Below, one piece after another: positions 45,426-55,864 of a DNA stretch of 64,000 nucleotides (its first letter is position 1; every line of letters begins with the position of its first letter). The DNA comes from Cephalotus follicularis (Eukaryota; Streptophyta; Magnoliopsida; Oxalidales; Cephalotaceae), in NCBI GenBank assembly GCA_001972305.1, contig BDDD01001382.1:181316-245315 (forward strand), given 5' to 3'. Under the pieces are notes generated by a model. That model saw nothing but the letters and a program-made list of their open reading frames with translations, was not told where the DNA came from and did not search any database. The translations under genes were made by a program, and so were the position numbers.

Positions 45426-46154
45426 NNNNNNNNNNNNNNNNNNNNNNNNNNNNNNNNNNNNNNNNNNNNNNNNNNNNNNNNNNNNNNNNNNNNNNNNNNN
45501 NNNNNNNNNNNNNNNNNNNNNNNNNNNNNNNNNNNNNNNNNNNNNNNNNNNNNNNNNNNNNNNNNNNNNNNNNNNNNNNNNNNNNNNNNNNNNNNNNNNN
45601 NNNNNNNNNNNNNNNNNNNNNNNNNNNNNNNNNNNNNNNNNNNNNNNNNNNNNNNNNNNNNNNNNNNNNNNNNNNNNNNNNNNNNNNNNNNNNNNNNNNN
45701 NNNNNNNNNNNNNNNNNNNNNNNNNNNNNNNNNNNNNNNNNNNNNNNNNNNNNNNNNNNNNNNNNNNNNNNNNNNNNNNNNNNNNNNNNNNNNNNNNNNN
45801 NNNNNNNNNNNNNNNNNNNNNNNNNNNNNNNNNNNNNNNNNNNNNNNNNNNNNNNNNNNNNNNNNNNNNNNNNNNNNNNNNNNNNNNNNNNNNNNNNNNN
45901 NNNNNNNNNNNNNNNNNNNNNNNNNNNNNNNNNNNNNNNNNNNNNNNNNNNNNNNNNNNNNNNNNNNNNNNNNNNNNNNNNNNNNNNNNNNNNNNNNNNN
46001 NNNNNNNNNNNNNNNNNNNNNNNNNNNNNNNNNNNNNNNNNNNNNNNNNNNNNNNNNNNNNNNNNNNNNNNNNNNNNNNNNNNNNNNNNNNNNNNNNNNN
46101 NNNNNNNNNNNNNNNNNNNNNNNNNNNNNNNNNNNNNNNNNNNNNNNNNNNNNN
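45426..46154. other. Assembly gap (729 N)
   Basis: A run of 729 N inside the E6 5' LTR. The other LTR has about 1.05 kb over the same interval (40516-41568), so the gap is probably undersized. ORFs spanning it are meaningless. Confidence 0.95.
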
Positions 46155-46752
46155 TCTTCTCCTTCAACACGTTCAATACCAAGAGATCCACATGCATAAT
46201 CACATGCAATTCGATCCACAATCATTTCAATCACAATATGCAAGGCAGGTTAGCTACTCATAGCAACCCTAACACAATTCACACCATTCACACACAAAGG
46301 GAAAATCATCCCAAAACGTGCATGCAATTCAATCCACAAAGTTCATGCATTTCATCAATGATAAACATCATTCTTGAAATCAAATAAATAAGTATAAATC
46401 CCCTACTATTACCCCTACCTCTGATTCCGAGTTAGGAATCGCAGTAGCAACAGCACAGTCGAGCCGCAGGTTCAATTGCGGAACCTTTCCGATAACCGTT
46501 GAACCGAAGATGGTTCTCTCCAATTGATCAATTCCTTAATGCCAAATCCAATCGCCACTCGCAGACTGCACATATAACACATTTTCGTTACGTTCGACAC
46601 ACAAAACATTTCCGTCGCCGAAACGCCGGCCGGATTCCAACCGACACAACCAGGCGACAAAACATACATCAACGGATTCCACATTGGACGGTCGACTCAA
46701 AACCGGTCAAGGCTCGCCGGGAATCGGCGCCGAACGTCGCGCCACGGCCGGC

Positions 46753-46921
46753 AGTGAGTCGCGACTCACTGAGTCGACTCGCCGGACCTCCACAGGTCCG
46801 ATCACCACCCAAAAACGCCACATATTCATCAGCCCTACACGTCACTGCCCGTGACTCGCCAAGACTCGGCGCCAATCGCCGTGTCTCAGGCAACAGTGAG
46901 TCGACTCGCTGAGTCGACTCA
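46753..46921. repeat. Palindrome cluster, type D (GAGTCGACTC)
   Basis: AGTGAGTCGCGACTCACT (46753-46770) is a perfect 18-bp palindrome. GAGTCGACTC occurs at 46771-46780, 46898-46907 and 46911-46920, the last extended to TGAGTCGACTCA (46910-46921). It is a fourth flavour of GTCGAC-cored palindrome, in a different part of the LTR from the type B cluster. Confidence 0.85.
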
Positions 46922-47750
46922 TTCAACTTATTCCGGCCGTTTCCGGCCGAATCACGGCGCACCAGTGGTCGAAATGGGTAGAGCTAGTCCTCTACACCAA
47001 AACCCAGGCCACCCGCGACGCAAACAGCGTAGGGAAACGCCGGGATCTTGCGCGAACAGTGACGATCGGGGAGAAGAAAAAAGAAGAAAAAGAGAAGAAG
47101 GGGGAGGAGGTTACCATCGGTTGGAGGCCCTGGGTTGACCGGCGTGCTCTCCTGGTCCGGTAGCTGCCTCCGGCGTCCTCTCCCGGTCTCTCTGCCGATC
47201 TCTCTCCCAACCTCTCTTGCACTCTCTCCCTGTCTCTCTCTCCCTGCAGATTCAACACGCATGGGCGCGCTATGCGCCCGTGTCTCCCCCTTTCCCTTTT
47301 GTTATTTTAGCTTCCCCCTTAGTATTTTCTGGTAAAATACTAAGGTTCGGGTCCCGATTTTTTTGCAAATCGCAACATAAATTTTCCAAACGACCACCAA
47401 AATGATCGCAATAAAAATGCGAACATTCGGGCTTTATTGTCGCGCATTAAAAAAATAGATTTTATTTGCCGTCTCGGCCAACACAATTACAACTTAAATG
47501 CGTAATGGCTTTTTATTACTCCGAGCTCTATCGATTTTATCACGATCGTACACTCACCAATTTCATAATAATTATTTATGAAATTCGGGGCGTTACAGTT
47601 TGTTCCCCCATTTTCATTCCAAATTAAACCCCCAAAAAATTCAATAACCACAATTCATATAACATTGGACATTAAAAATCAATATAATGCATATTTTATT
47701 CAGCAAGTGTACAATATACATTAATCGAAAATTGCGGTTATTACATTGAC

Positions 47751-48138
47751 ATTATTCCTCTGTTTTCGTTACAACGGAACTCTCTTTTTACTATTTAATG
47801 ATTAATGTACGGATTTTTCTTCATTCTCGAATTTTCCTTCGATTTTATTAAAATGAATTCAACTGTGTTTTTAGTACGGATTTATTTTTGCTCTCAGATA
47901 TCGCTTTTGGATTTATTTAAATAAATGCAGATTTTATTACTGTCTACTTTTTAATTGTTTGTGGAATTAAATGAGCACGACTTTCAATTACAAAAGTATG
48001 TTGCTATTTTTAAATGAGCATGACTTTCAATTATGAAAGTATGTTGATATTTTGAAATGAACACGACTTTCAATTTCGAAAGTATGTTGTTATTTTTATG
48101 GATATTGTAATGATTTCGGATATGTTTGGAAAAACACC

Positions 48139-48174
<36 letters not shown>

Positions 48175-48465
48175 TGAACTGGTTTTGGAGTAAATCAATA
48201 TTTTAAATGATTTTTGATAAAGTCATTATTTTTGAAATACTGAGAATATATCTGAACCACCTATGGGGGTACCATAGGCATATCGTAGGCCTGACACGGG
48301 GAAATGGCACTACCCGTAGTGGTGTGATCAGTCTACGACGTCTCTCACTATTTTATGGATCCAATTTGTGATCACCTGAGTGTGATATTCAGATAGAGGC
48401 GTATGGGTCAACCATAGGAAAAATATTCTCGGATTCAGATTCTGGGAATTGATTGTGTAGTGCCG

Positions 48466-48497
<32 letters not shown>

Positions 48498-49050
48498 TTA
48501 AACCGTATTGCATATCACAGTATGAAACACTGCTTTCGAAAAGTTTGGAATCGGATATGAACGAAAATGTATATATATTTTCTGAAAGTTTGTGAATATA
48601 TATATGTTTGACATGAGCACCATTTGAATTTGCATAAATATAGTTCATCTATGAATTGTTCTGTTTTTGTAAAAGATTCGTACTGTTTTGTTTCATAACT
48701 GTTTGTTTCTTAAATTGTTTTATAATTCTATATCGGTACTGAGGTTTCCTCAGCCGCGTTTTTGTTTTGCATGTGACAGGTATTCAGGGACATCATGGCA
48801 AGTGTGACGAGAGAAACACCTTGGGCTTGAGGATCACTTAGAAGTTGATTTCTTTTAGTAATTTTATGGTTATGTTTGGAACTTGGAGATTTAGTTTGAT
48901 TTAAACAATATTTGATTTTGAAACATATTTTTTTTTAATCTTGAAGAAGTATCATAGTGATTGGATATTTTGAATAAAGATAAAGATATTTTGACATGTT
49001 TATGTGGTTCAGTTTTGGGTGTCATCTCTATTCCAAATCGGGGTGTTACA
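47751..49050 (+). mobile_element. E1 3' LTR, right piece
   Basis: It resumes after E3 (ttgac at 47746-47750) and ends CGGGGTGTTACA at 49050. It corresponds to 1-906 near its end. TA repeats lie at about 48138-48172 and 48467-48489. The poly-T plus GACAG acceptor-like box is at about 48755-48780. Confidence 0.85.
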
Positions 49051-49137
49051 ACTGAGGTGGTTCAGGATTGGCCACAACCAAGGAATGTGACCGAGGTGCG
49101 TAGTTTTCTTGGATTGGCAGGGTATTATTGGAGGTTC
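49051..49137 (+). pseudogene. E0 pol, RT to RNase H junction (fragment)
   Basis: It encodes [20 protein letters not shown] followed by LAGYYWRF, the hallmark C-terminal RT segment of Ty3 pol. E1 cuts it on the left and a solo LTR on the right (ggttc). The continuation at 51870 fits directly ([17 protein letters not shown]), showing that all of E1 sits within one older pol gene. Confidence 0.9.
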
Positions 49138-49324
49138 GGTAATGCCCGAGATTTTCCTATGTTGTAATTTTGCAATGTAAATTTGCTTTTATCATTGTGG
49201 GATTAATAAAGTGATGAATTTCCAAGGCTTTGATGATGTTTTTCAAACTCTAATAATGTGAATTTTAGAGTAAAAAATGTTAAAGGAATGTTAAAAGGGT
49301 AAAACGGCTTTTTTTGGGGAAAAC

Positions 49325-50570
49325 ACGTCAACGCCTTTCTGAACGCATCGATGTCTTTGGAACTGAGAGATGCACGTAACTACATGCACATGCATATCAA
49401 TGCAGGCGAGGACATCAACGCCCTCGTGTAAAAAGGGAAAAGACATCGACGTCTTTGAAGAAGACGTCGATGTGTAACATCTAATGTGAGGCACGTACTC
49501 TGCTGACAAAATAGCATGCAAGTGAACGACTTTTGAGGCTTTAACCAGGCATCTTAACATGCAGATCATGCCATGTTGAGCATGCATTATGGTACCCTGA
49601 ACTGCTAGGACTGAAATGGCAGAAGTGGGAAGGCTTGTGAGTGCATGCATTGGCCTTGGCAGCAAAAGGGAGACACCTGGTGCGCCATGCAACCAAGTGT
49701 GGAGAAGGTGTGAAGAAAGAAGAGATTCTTGCATTGGTGCAGATGGAAACAAACTTCAACCTGCATAAAACTCCCTTCTCTTCCAAAAATGAACGAGGAG
49801 AAAAATAAGAGAAAGGAAAACACAAAAGAAACAATGAGGAAGGATAAACGTTTCCACCATTGTTGAACCTCGTTGGAGCTTGGAACTGGGAGGTGGTGGC
49901 TTGCAGCAAGGGGAAGGACCTAGAGGCTGCTGTGACCAATTTGGAACGCAAAGAGGTGGACTTTCTAGTTCCTAACTTGGAACAAAAAGGTAGGGTAAGC
50001 CGTGACTGTACTCTTGAGATTAATATTCATGCATGGACTATGGTTTTGGTGTATAAATTGCATGATTACTGAATTGTTTTTGCTCACTAGATCAATGCCA
50101 TGTTATGCTAGATATGTGATATGTATCTTCATGTTGGTTTCCTGCCTTGATTACATGTTGTTTTGCATATATGTGGTTTGTAATGGCCACTGTCTGTTAC
50201 GTCGTGAGGAAGAAAACGACTGGCACTCGAAACATGTCGACGCCTTTTAAGAACATCTACGCCTTTGGGTTATCTGCTTGGTAACTGACGTGAAACAGGT
50301 CGATGTCTTTGGAAAAACATCGACGCCTTTGGACTATCTGCTTGGGTTTTTACGTATTACACATCGACTCCTAAGGTTCCTACCTTAACGCGTCGACGCC
50401 GTAAGCAATACGCTCACGTTTAAAGGTTCCAGACCTTGAGCGTCAATGCGTATAAAATGGACATCGACGTCTTTAAACAGTAGAAAGCGCTGACACTAAG
50501 GACTTGGACATCGACGTTGATGGAAGAAGACATCATTGCCTTTTAATAGACATCGACGTCTTTTGGTACT
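49325..50570. repeat. Palindrome clusters, type A, flanking the leader
   Basis: One group (49325-49475) is upstream of the TATA-like box and one (50235-50570) inside the putative intron. Copies are GACATCGACGTCTTT and decayed forms such as CATCGACGCC. Confidence 0.8.
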
Positions 50571-51698
50571 GTTTGGAGGTTTGCTTATCTAACGATGCGA
50601 AACAATCCCGATTCCTATTAGGGTGCATTTGAGCATTTATATACATTGCATTTACACTGTTTACTGCTTGTTTGTTTACTGTTTGTAAATCGTTTATCTT
50701 TTCTAAAGTTATGATATTTAGAAATGCATATGTGAACTCGGAATGCGCTATTTTGAGTATGAAAATATGTATTGATTAATAACGTATTTTCGAACGAACT
50801 GGAAAGCGATTTACACTACTGATTTGTTCAAAAGTATTTCTACTACTGAAAATACTTATTTCAAATGTTATCACTTTCAAAATATATGAAAATGAACTGC
50901 TTGTTATCGATCAAAACGATCACTACTGTACTGTTTACTGCACTGTTTACTGTTTTGATTCACTGCTTGTTCTATGAATTTACTGTGGTTGTGCTTGAGC
51001 CACTGGTTGTGTGGCGGAGACTGCCAACGCTGGCTAGTGGTAGGGTTGACCTAGGGGCCAGGAGTTGGCTGGGTGACTCACTGTACTGTACTGTTGCCTC
51101 GCTTGGTTGCCTGGAGCAGGGACCGAAGTGGGAGTGAACGTGGGGCCATGAGTTGGCGGTGTTACCCATACTGCCTGACTGTTGTGGTCCTTTGTGGACT
51201 TCCTGTACTGCCTGTTGGTCCTTTTCGGACATTACTATGCCTGTTGATGTAACCCTGGCCGGGTTACTACTGTACTGTTATTGCTTACATATATTTTTCA
51301 TATATATGTACCCACTGTTATTTTACTGTACTGCTAATATATATATATTTTCCCTATATATATAAACTGGTATTTCCTGCACTGCATCATTTATGCATAC
51401 ATCACATGACATGCATTTAATGTTGATCCTGAGTTACCTTTATGACTTAGTCGAGTGAGGACAAAGGCCTAACCCCCTACTTTACAGATTGATGCAGTGG
51501 ACCAGTTGGACTAGCTTGGACGAAGAACAAGCCTTTATGTATTATTGTTGGTTTTAGGTTCTTCTGTTTTGTAATAAACTGTTTGTAAAAGGATTGCTGA
51601 TGTACCGCACTTATGGGTTTGTTTAACGATGGGATTTAATATTGTATATTGGATCACGCTCCGTTTTGTGGGATATTAACAATGACTGATTTGTTTGG

Positions 51699-51726
51699 GT
51701 AGCGTGCAGTATGGGATGCACGTTAC
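51699..51726 (+). other. Conserved LTR hairpin, 9-bp stem
   Basis: GTAGCGTGC (51699-51707) pairs with GCACGTTAC (51718-51726), nine pairs including one G-U. The loop is AGTATGGGAT. Confidence 0.7.
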
Positions 51727-51869
51727 GAGTTTTCAGTTTATGAGTTTAATGCTTCCGCAATTGATATCTTGTTTAAAAGTTTAAATGGTATTTACATGAG
51801 CTGAATTTTTATGTTAATTGCCTTTACCGCTTTTATGTTGCCTTCTTGAAAACGGGGTGTGACAGGTTC

Positions 51870-52867
51870 ATTCAGAATTTTTTTATGATAGCCGTGCCAT
51901 TGACTAAGTTAACCCAGAAGAAGACATTGTTTGTCTGGGATGACGATTGTGAAGCTAGCTTTCCTGAATTGAAGGATCGGTTGATTTCCACTCCTATCTT
52001 GGTACTGCCCGATGGTAATGGGGATTTTGCAGTTTATAGTGATGCTTCGGGTAAGGGATTGGGTTGCGTACTGATGCAACAGGGTAGAGTGATTGCTTAT
52101 GCTTCGAGGAAGCTGAAGCCATATGAAGAGAATTACCCAACGCATGATCTTGAACTTGTTGTGATTGTGTTTGCCCTTCAGAAATGGAGGCATTATTTGT
52201 ATGGAGCACAGTGTGAGATCTTTACTGATCGTAAAAGTTTAAAGTATTTGTTCTGCCAAGATGAACTGAACATGAGACAGCGTAGGTGGGTGGAGTTCTT
52301 TAATGACTATGATTGTAGCATCCAGTATCATCCTGGGAAGGGGAATGCTATCACAAACGCCTTGAGTCGTAAGGCCATGTTAGTCAGTACGATGGTATGT
52401 CATTGGAGGATGTTAGAGGATTTCCGGCGATGGACGCCATTTTCACGATCACCAGGGATCATTGTTGCTTGTATTCGAGCACAGCCAGCATTACTTAACG
52501 AGATAAAGAATGCTCAAAGGCATGATCGTGAACTACAGGAGATTTCAGAGAATCTGGGACCAGAGTCTGATTTCCAGATGCATCATGATAGTGTATTGTG
52601 GTTTCGTGGACGGGTGTGTCTTCCGGATGATGATGGACTAAAGGTTGAGCTACTTCATGAGGCTCATAAATCTCAGTATAGTATACACCCTAGTAGTACA
52701 AAGATATATAATGACATGAAGCAGAATTATTGGTGGTCCGGTATGAAGTGTGAAATTACCGAGTGTGTTGCAAAGCGTTTGACTTGCCAAAGAGTCAAAG
52801 CTGAGCACCAGAGATCAGCAGGATTGTTGCAGTAATTGCCAGTTGTGGAATGGAAATGGGAACACGT
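51870..52867 (+). pseudogene. E0 pol, RNase H to integrase N-terminus (fragment)
   Basis: The frame is open for about 320 codons. RNase H is well preserved: [53 protein letters not shown], and a YHPGKGN box. The linker reaches [20 protein letters not shown], and the integrase zinc-binding part [13 protein letters not shown] follows. A TAA at 52833-52835 ends it, but LPVVEWKWEHV continues in register until E7 inserts at 52868. It is very similar to the E3 pol. The catalytic integrase core is not in the window. Confidence 0.9.
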
Positions 52868-53180
52868 TGTAATGCCCCAAACCCCAAGGAACCCCCAAGG
52901 TTTGACACACTACTAACAATATCATTCAATATTCGTACAATTTGTGGAAATAATTAAAAAACATTTAAACAATATAATAATGCATGCGAAAATTCAATAA
53001 ACAATAACGTTTGTGGATAAAACCCAGTTTATACAATACCGCTCAAAGGATAGCTCTGCCACAGACCGGTAGGACATAAATACAATTTATCAATTTATAA
53101 ATCAACCATCAGACTACACAAGAGGAGAAGACTTACTTAGCTGTTCTAGCCTTCTGCTTGGTGCGAAGCTCCACCTGTAC

Positions 53181-53212
53181 CTGACCCATTACTTTATAAT
53201 GCAATGGGTCAG
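53181..53212. other. Hairpin in E7, counterpart of 43345-43375
   Basis: CTGACCCATT (53181-53190) and AATGGGTCAG (53203-53212) form a perfect 10-bp stem with a 12-nt loop. AACCACTGGTT follows, a small inverted repeat that replaces AGCCAATGGCT of E6 by a paired A-T/G-C swap. Confidence 0.55.
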
Positions 53213-53936
53213 CAACCACTGGTTGTGTAGGAACTACTACCCATCCATATGTGGAATGCAATGCAGTATGTATGCAATGAGAGATGCAAGTAATGTAATG
53301 ACTGCAAATTCAATTAATGTATATTGACTTCCATTGTTATAATAATATACATTTTAATTGAATTAATTGTCCAATTTTTATGTTATATGCCTTACTTGTA
53401 TGCCAATAATGAGTTAATGTGTAAATGGGTCAAATAACCTAAGTAAGTCTATTTAATCAGCCTCCACAGTCGACTGTCACAGGGCAACAGTCGACTGGGT
53501 TGATTCGTGGTGTGACAGTCGACTGGACCCATAAGGCAGTCCACTGGAAATTTGACAGAACAGGTGTCTGTGCATGTGTGAAACAGAAAGGAGAGTGGCA
53601 TGCAAGGGGGACAGGTGTCGTGGGCATGCATTAGCTACCATGACATGCAAGGAGAGCCCTTGCATGTGCTCTGCATCTTGCAGACCTGCCACCTGCAGAT
53701 TGAAAAGAGAAATGAGTAAAAACAAAGGCATGTGAGAGAGAGAAGGAATGAGAAAGTAGAGTAAATGGAGCCTGGCGAATTCCCAACTCCAGACCACTAT
53801 ATCAGCCATGCATGAGCTGTGTATGAGTGTTTGAAACACTAAACATTGAGGAGAATTGCTGGATTGGTGAAGGAGCTTGCATGTGGAGGGTTTAGAGCTC
53901 AAAGAAGGAGGAACTTGGAACCTTTGACTTCTCCTG

Positions 53937-55687
53937 GTAAGTTCAAATTCGAGCTCCCAGTGTTGTTGTAATATGACAGTAAGGTCTAGGAGAATGCTTA
54001 ATCTTCTGTTATCATGGTTGGTTAGTATCTTCTAGGATTATGGAAATTATAATGGAATGTAGCACTTTGGTTCATGAATGGATGTTAATCTCTAATTGGA
54101 TAGTAAATTGTTGTTAGTTGCCATCACAAGCTACTGGTTCCCTTATGAATTACATACACATCTGCTGTCCACTTAAGAGAATTGATATAGTTTGACACAA
54201 ATGCATGAGATGTGGAAAAGGGAGATAAAATAAGCTTAATGAACTAATAACTAAAACCACTGTTGATTAGAGTTGTCCTAAGGCTACTGAACCTTCTGTT
54301 ACTGATGCATATGTCTATAAACATGCATGTTTAGATTGTAACCTGCTGAATTGAAGATTAGTTTGGAAAAAAAATGCTTGGAAGCTTTAAAGAGAAAGAT
54401 CACTCAATTGATCTTGGGATAGCAAATTGAGGTAGGGGTAGTGTTATGTTTTGGAAGATATGTTTATGCATTGCATGTATGTTAATTCCTGATTGCATTG
54501 AACTGATTGGCATTGAAATTGTACTACATATACACTGTTCTGCCTGCATTCTGGGCAGAAAAATAGTCGACTGTTATTGAAAACAGTCGACTACACAATT
54601 GATCCAGTCGACTGGCAAAGCCCAGTAGTCAACTACACAACCCAACAGCCGACTGGTTCTTGAGGGCAGTCGACTGTCTGGGCAGAAATTTCATAACAAT
54701 TGATTGAATTGCTACTGTTTTGCATTGCTATTGATTTGTATATGCTACCATCATCTAGTATGTACTGTTTGATGTTATTTAACATCGTTACTACTGATAT
54801 TTCAATGATCGAACGCACTATGTGCTATATGCACAATTCATGGTTTTAAACATCAATTTCGAATGAAAACTACTATTTGCAAGAACTACAACCTTGATTA
54901 TTGTTACTACATATACTACTTGTGTTAGTATATACTGTTTGGTGCTATTAACACCACTACCACTGATAATTTAAAGATTGAAACCGTCTATGGACTTTGT
55001 ACCAAATTATGAGATTTACTATCATTTTTAAGGAAAGACTTATGTTAAATGAACTACTGAATTTCATCCTACATGAGAGGTACCTACTGTTTGTTTCCTC
55101 ATCTGGAAACCACTACTGTACTGATATCGTTTCCTCACATGAGATGTACGATCACTGAAATGTTATATGTTTCTAAAGAAAACACCTTGATATTGCATAT
55201 TAATTATATATGTAATATTACTATTGATTGTACTGATTGAATTGATTGTCTATGCTTACTGCCGTAGTATAGTGATGGAGGCTATCACTGACTATGGATG
55301 TGATCCTGGGTGCTAGGAGTTGGCCAGAGTATCACCCAAACTGTCTGCAATTGCAGAAATTACTGTTAAACTACCCGCCAATGCCGGCAGTAATTGTTAC
55401 CTGTTCTGTCATCCTCGGTGCATAGGGTGATAGTTAGGTGGTGCACAGTTGGTGCTAGGAGTTAGCGACATGTGACACCTAACTACTGAATGAATTGATT
55501 GTACCCTTGTGCGGTATCTTTGCATATGTACTGTTTATGGCCACTTGGCGTGACTGCTTCTATATTGACACACTGAAACGTTATTTTATATAAACTGTCA
55601 TACATGTTGCATTCATATATATTCCTTAGCATGCATTATCTTCCTACTTAGCCAAGTGAGGACAACGGCTAACCCCTACAATTTCAG
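53937..55687 (+). other. Putative leader intron within E8
   Basis: The donor CTG/GTAAGT is the strongest in the window. The acceptor box is GGCTAACCCCTACAATTTCA followed by G, with CTAAC about 17 nt before the AG. The interval is 1751 bp. It is inferred only. Confidence 0.45.
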
Positions 55688-55842
55688 ATTGAGCGAAACC
55701 ATTGGAGTTGCTACTGAAGCTGGGGGAGCTTCTTTTGACATCTTAAGGGTGTTATTTCTTTTGATGTATTGTAATGAAAGGAACAATTCATACAACGTTT
55801 ATGTTGTATTCCTTATGTTAAGGAAAATGTTGAATTATACCC

Positions 55843-55864
55843 GCACGTAGTATGGGATGCGTGC
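55843..55864 (+). other. Conserved LTR hairpin, E8 copy
   Basis: GCACG (55843-55847) pairs with CGTGC (55860-55864) around TAGTATGGGATG. Confidence 0.6.

Larger units (their letters stand above)
39819..47597 (-). mobile_element. E6, young non-autonomous Ty3-type element
   Basis: Minus-strand, with a perfect gtttg target duplication (39814-39818 and 47598-47602). 3' LTR 39819-42155, polypurine tract, mostly non-coding interior, gag remnant, primer site, 5' LTR 44689-47597 with an assembly gap. The shared first ~697 bp of the LTRs (39819-40515 and 44689-45385) differ at only two positions by eye, so insertion was recent although the element codes for almost nothing. Confidence 0.9.
44689..47597 (-). 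mobile_element. E6 5' LTR (contains the assembly gap)
   Basis: It keeps the ~0.86 kb missing from the 3' LTR, including a GC-rich block at 46480-46960 with GAGTCGACTC palindromes. On its own strand a donor-like GAG/GTAGGG lies at about 46418 and a GA-rich stretch at 47178-47246. It has the hairpin copy at 44833-44860. The 40 bases before the gap (45386-45425) do not match the other LTR. Confidence 0.85.
19227..47745 (-). mobile_element. E3, full-length Ty3 chromovirus-like element (decayed), host to E10, E4, E5 and E6
   Basis: It is minus-strand. Plus-strand order: 3' LTR (19227-25022), polypurine tract, integrase, RNase H, RT, protease, gag, primer site, 5' LTR (29632-47745). Flanks are 19222-19226 ctgac and 47746-47750 ttgac. 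The C-terminal chromodomain-like segment and gene order place it with chromoviruses, probably Tekay/Del-like. All coding domains are broken. Nested insertions expand a roughly 12-kb element to 28.5 kb. Confidence 0.88.
29632..47745 (-). mobile_element. E3 5' LTR, in four pieces
   Basis: The pieces are 29632-30243, 35163-35442, 38203-39818 and 47603-47745, separated by E4, E5 and E6, each with a perfect 5-bp target duplication. Joined in order, they parallel the 3' LTR (19227-25022 without E10) from TGTCACACCCCG to GGTTATTACA. Type C palindromes are at about 38645-38765 and 39660-39790. Confidence 0.88.
49138..51864 (+). mobile_element. Ty3-type solo LTR in E0 pol
   Basis: It has a perfect ggttc target duplication (49133-49137 and 51865-51869). 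It starts GGTAATGCCCGAG (first T mutated to G) and ends AACGGGGTGTGACA. Type A palindromes occur at 49325-49475 and 50235-50570. A CATAAAA box is at 49764, donor-like GG/GTAAGC at 49995, the CTAAC plus TTTACAG acceptor-like box ends at 51487, and a 9-bp hairpin is at 51699-51726. Confidence 0.92.

Noticed and set aside
45364-46387. Three ORFs of about 280-330 codons spanning the N run
   Set aside because: They are artefacts of reading N as sense codons; real sequence at their ends gives only short unrelated peptides.
46499-46962. ORFs of 97-137 codons in the GC-rich block of the E6 LTR
   Set aside because: GC-rich composition keeps both strands open. The block is deleted in the partner LTR and its peptide resembles nothing known.
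17581-47750. Host gene with large introns between the coding fragments
   Set aside because: All coding fragments match retrotransposon gag or pol, and gaps between them are exactly bounded LTR insertions with target duplications.
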